This document shows, one piece after another, positions 5,639-7,851 of a DNA stretch of 7,851 nt. Origin of the DNA: Methanomicrobiales archaeon. GTDB taxonomy: Archaea > Halobacteriota > Methanomicrobia > Methanomicrobiales > Methanoculleaceae. Each line of letters starts with the position of its first letter. The stretch's first letter is position 1. Where the stretch lies: NCBI GenBank assembly GCA_012510335.1, contig JAAZIF010000080.1, positions 1 to 7,851 of the forward strand, read 5' to 3'. A program made the translations under genes and the position numbers. The notes below the pieces were generated by a model that ran no database searches, had not been told where the DNA came from, and saw only the letters and a list, made by a program, of their open reading frames with translations.

Positions 5639-6730
5639 ATGAAAGCAAACATCAGCAGATGGATCATTCTCCTGCTGGCACTGGTATGTGCTGTGCAGGC
5701 GGTATCGGCGGCAGGTTTTGATGTTAAGACCGAGACTATCAACCCGGAGGGCGATACTCTCGAACCCGGTCAGCAGGTGACCGCGCGTTACGTGCTTACC
5801 TACGATATGTTCACCCCCTGGGATGGCAGCGACGAGGCATTTGAGTTCAGCACCGGGCTCAAGGATTCTTCCTGGAAATTCATCGTCAAGCGTGACGGAA
5901 TTGATATCTATACCACTGAGAAGACCGGGTATTATCCGGTCCTGACGGAGTTTGAGATCGCCTACGGTAAGGGTAACATGGAACTGGATATTCAGATGCG
6001 CGGCACCGTGCCTACGGGCACAAGCGAGACGGTTCTTATCACCAGGATCGAGCACCTGCTGAATAAAGACGTTAAGACGACCCATTCCGTGACCCGCAAG
6101 GTCGTGAGCATGGAGCAGGTCGGGAGTTCTCTCACGGTCCAGCAGCAGAACCTCAAAGGTCTGAAGGCAGATATCGATGCCGGGGCTGCAGATGGCGTGG
6201 ATATTTCTGCGGCGCAGGAGAAATACGATAATGCGAGCAAGGCACTCACCAGCGCTGCATCGGTAGGCCCCTCAAAGGCGGCAGAACACATCGCCTCAGC
6301 CATAAAGTCCATGGATGAGGCGAAGGTGCTCCTCGATAAGGCACGGACCGAGAAGGAGGTCTCTGATACCGGTGCGGCGCTCGAGTCCCTGGATGACAGG
6401 ATCAATTACTTTATCGAGGAGCGCTCCATGGGCGGAGACCCGAGGGTGGTCTCGATCGTAACAAAGCGCGAGAGTGCCGTCCAGTTTTACTCCCAGGCAA
6501 AAGATTACCTGAACGCTAAGAACTATCCGCTGGCGCGCTCGAAGGCGGCTGAAGGTCTGAATAAGGCAAACGAGGCTTTAAGCGAAGCGGATGCTTTGAG
6601 AGAAGCGATCGGTGAGGGATTCAACCTCGGAAGTCCTCTCCTTTACGTGGGTATCGGGATTATTGTCATCCTCATCATCGCGGGCATAGTGATCTATCGG
6701 AAGAAGACCAGCTGGGATGAGCTCGGATAA
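5639..6730 (+). CDS. Signal-peptide, single-pass membrane protein of unknown function, co-transcribed with cetZ
   Basis: A 363-residue protein I do not recognise as a named family. Residues 1-24 form a signal peptide (MKANISR, then a hydrophobic core, then VSA before a probable cleavage). Residues 27-155 look beta-rich with alternating hydrophobic residues, like an extracellular Ig-like or S-layer-associated domain. Residues 160-325 are strongly helical and Ala/Glu/Lys-rich, with spacing resembling antiparallel or TPR-like helices, for example YSQAKDYLNAKNYPLARSKA (284-303). Residues 333-353 form a membrane helix followed by YRKKTSWDELG, so the positive-inside rule puts an 11-residue tail in the cytoplasm. 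The ATG at 5639 is preferred over GTG 5633. It lies 9 bases after cetZ and likely shares its promoter. A role as an outside-inside linker or anchor for CetZ filaments is inference from pairing and topology only. Confidence 0.88.
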   Translation: MKANISRWIILLLALVCAVQAVSAAGFDVKTETINPEGDTLEPGQQVTARYVLTYDMFTPWDGSDEAFEFSTGLKDSSWKFIVKRDGIDIYTTEKTGYYPVLTEFEIAYGKGNMELDIQMRGTVPTGTSETVLITRIEHLLNKDVKTTHSVTRKVVSMEQVGSSLTVQQQNLKGLKADIDAGAADGVDISAAQEKYDNASKALTSAASVGPSKAAEHIASAIKSMDEAKVLLDKARTEKEVSDTGAALESLDDRINYFIEERSMGGDPRVVSIVTKRESAVQFYSQAKDYLNAKNYPLARSKAAEGLNKANEALSEADALREAIGEGFNLGSPLLYVGIGIIVILIIAGIVIYRKKTSWDELG

Positions 6731-6746
6731 CAACCCGGAAAAACCC

Positions 6747-6766
6747 TCTTTTCATGCCTGGATTTT
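6747..6766 (+). terminator. Oligo-T transcription terminator signals after the cetZ operon
   Basis: Two short T runs (TCTTTT at 6747-6752 and TTTT at 6763-6766) start 17 bases after the TAA stop, as in archaeal factor-independent termination. No convincing stem precedes them. The rest of the 132-base gap to the next gene holds no clear TATA box; three copies of ACCCGG (6733, 6798, 6820) have no obvious arrangement. Confidence 0.4.
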
Positions 6767-6850
6767 CTGCAGGGGTCTCATAGGGATCGGGAGAATAACC
6801 CGGTGGTCATGAGCGTCCCACCCGGCGGCGGTTGACGGGGGTATACGATC

Positions 6851-6854
6851 GGAG
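6851..6854 (+). promoter_or_regulatory. Shine-Dalgarno site of the DNA methyltransferase gene
   Basis: GGAG lies eight bases before ATG 6863. An in-frame TGA at 6833 and the lack of other start codons between them leave ATG 6863 as the only sensible start. Confidence 0.5.
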
Positions 6855-6862
6855 AATCGGAC

Positions 6863-7851
6863 ATGAGGTTTGTGGAGATCAGTGGCAGTACCTTCTACAA
6901 TGGTGATTGTATCACCGGTACAGAGGAGTATATACCTGATAATTCTGTCGACCTGATAATAACCGATCCTCCTTATGGGATCGGAGGCGACCGGTTACAC
7001 CAGCATTACAATCGCAATGAAGAGTTTGTTGTGGAAGGTTATGTCGAGGTTCCAGCATCCGAATATGGAGAATTCAGTCTCAGGTGGATAAAAGAGGCCG
7101 AGCGCATTCTCAGGCCGGGTGGATCGATCTACATCGTGTCCGGTTACACCAACCTCTACCATATACTCCATGCGCTGCGGCAGACAGGGCTTGAAGAGGT
7201 CAATCATATCATCTGGAAATACAATTTTGGCGTATACACCAGCCGGAAGTTCGTATCGTCGCATTACCATATCCTGTTCTACGAAAAATCTGGCGGAAGG
7301 AGGACGTTCAACCTGGAATCGAGGTATGGAGTCAGGGAGAGGGCTCAGGATGATGGCTCACTGAACTACCAGGATCGCGAGGATGTCTGGATCATAAACC
7401 GTGAATACAAACCGGGCCGGTTCAAGAACAAGAACGAGCTGCCGGCAGATCTGCTCGTGAAGATGATACAATACAGCAGCAATGAAGGCGATCTGGTATG
7501 CGATCTCTTCCTTGGAGGTTTTTCGACCGCAAGGGCAGCAATTGGCCTTAACCGTCGGGCGATGGGTTTTGAGATCTCCCGGTCGGCGTTTGACCTGCAG
7601 ATCGAAGGGTTGCGGGATATGGAGCAGGGATATTTACTGCCGACGCTGAGAACCCCGGTGACCGGGAAGCTCAGGAATCAGGGGAAACCCTGGGATGATA
7701 GCGATCTCGAGTTCCTGGTATCCCGGTTCGCCGGGCTCATCGAGTCCGGCATGACAAAGAAGGATTCCGTGGAGGTGCTGGAGAGAGAGCTTGGCCGGGG
7801 CCGGTGGTCCATCGAGAAGATGCTGAGAAAGTTGCAGCGGCGCTCTCCGGG
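6863..7851 (+). CDS. Beta-class DNA amino-methyltransferase (probable N6-adenine), 3' end outside window
   Basis: An S-adenosylmethionine-dependent DNA methylase; 329 codons are visible and the frame is still open at the window end. The catalytic motif IV, DPPYG (35-39), comes first in LIITDPPYG, followed by RILRPGGSIYIV (81-92). The SAM-binding motif I follows much later as DLFLGGFSTARAAIG (214-228), then RRAMGFEIS (231-239). This order defines the beta class (COG0863 type), with the target-recognition region between about 95 and 205. DPPY favours N6-adenine, though N4-cytosine is not excluded. Motif I departs from the usual DPFxGSGTT: phenylalanine replaces the second glycine, perhaps a subfamily variant. 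The C-terminal ~60 visible residues (about 270-329) are helical and could be a DNA-binding helix-turn-helix. No restriction endonuclease is visible, so it is solitary here or its partner lies to the right. Sampled GC is near 50%, lower than the glycan operon. Confidence 0.87.
   Translation, partial: MRFVEISGSTFYNGDCITGTEEYIPDNSVDLIITDPPYGIGGDRLHQHYNRNEEFVVEGYVEVPASEYGEFSLRWIKEAERILRPGGSIYIVSGYTNLYHILHALRQTGLEEVNHIIWKYNFGVYTSRKFVSSHYHILFYEKSGGRRTFNLESRYGVRERAQDDGSLNYQDREDVWIINREYKPGRFKNKNELPADLLVKMIQYSSNEGDLVCDLFLGGFSTARAAIGLNRRAMGFEISRSAFDLQIEGLRDMEQGYLLPTLRTPVTGKLRNQGKPWDDSDLEFLVSRFAGLIESGMTKKDSVEVLERELGRGRWSIEKMLRKLQRRSP

Noticed and set aside
5102..6085. A 327-codon open frame on the minus strand spanning the cetZ end and the start of the membrane protein gene
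   Set aside because: It is antisense to two well-supported genes, bridges their junction, has no recognisable motif, and reads as low-complexity His/Arg/Leu-rich sequence typical of a shadow frame.
6731..6862. A small RNA or small gene in the gap before the methylase
   Set aside because: Only a 9-codon frame (6754-6783) without a binding site and no stable stem-loop were seen; the ACCCGG triplets are too short and irregular to call.

Overview
The window looks like a chromosomal piece of a GC-rich euryarchaeal methanogen, most likely Methanomicrobiales (Methanoculleus-like). The reasons are archaeal TATA-box promoters, oligo-T terminator signals, Shine-Dalgarno sites of the GGTG/GGAGG type, a CetZ-type tubulin/FtsZ homologue, a DUF2298 (YYY family) membrane protein, and proteins without the strongly acidic composition of haloarchaea. 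The taxon is an inference; no rRNA or other marker gene is present.

Left part (1-4349, minus strand): one tightly packed four-gene operon read right to left. It encodes a UGM/protoporphyrinogen-oxidase-like FAD oxidoreductase (4349-3117), a GT2 dolichyl-phosphate-sugar synthase-like glycosyltransferase (3124-2405), a UPF0104/LPG_synthase_TM polytopic membrane protein (2421-1441), and a large DUF2298 polytopic membrane protein (1439 to beyond base 1). The first two junctions overlap by 8 and 17 bases and the third has a 1-base gap, which suggests translational coupling. Together the genes look like a surface-glycan or glycolipid pathway: a sugar is loaded onto polyprenyl phosphate, the lipid-linked sugar is possibly moved across or handled at the membrane, and a GT-C-like enzyme may transfer it outside. 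The GT2 plus UPF0104 pair resembles a split version of the fused architecture known from haloarchaeal AglD.

Middle (4350-4462): a 113-base divergent intergenic region with back-to-back TATA-like boxes only 4 bases apart and three AACGT repeats. It probably serves both the glycan operon and the cytoskeletal pair to its right.

Right part (4463-6730, plus strand): a CetZ-family GTPase (388 aa), followed after 9 bases by a secreted-domain, single-pass membrane protein of unknown function (363 aa; signal peptide, beta-rich domain, long helical domain, C-terminal membrane anchor, short cytoplasmic tail). The pairing suggests a membrane partner for the CetZ polymer.

Far right (6863 to beyond 7851, plus strand): a beta-class DNA amino-methyltransferase with DPPY near the N-terminus and a variant motif I near residue 214. 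It continues past the window, has lower GC than the glycan operon, and has no restriction gene in view. The whole window contains no CTAG tetranucleotide. I found no tRNA, rRNA, CRISPR array or insertion sequence.
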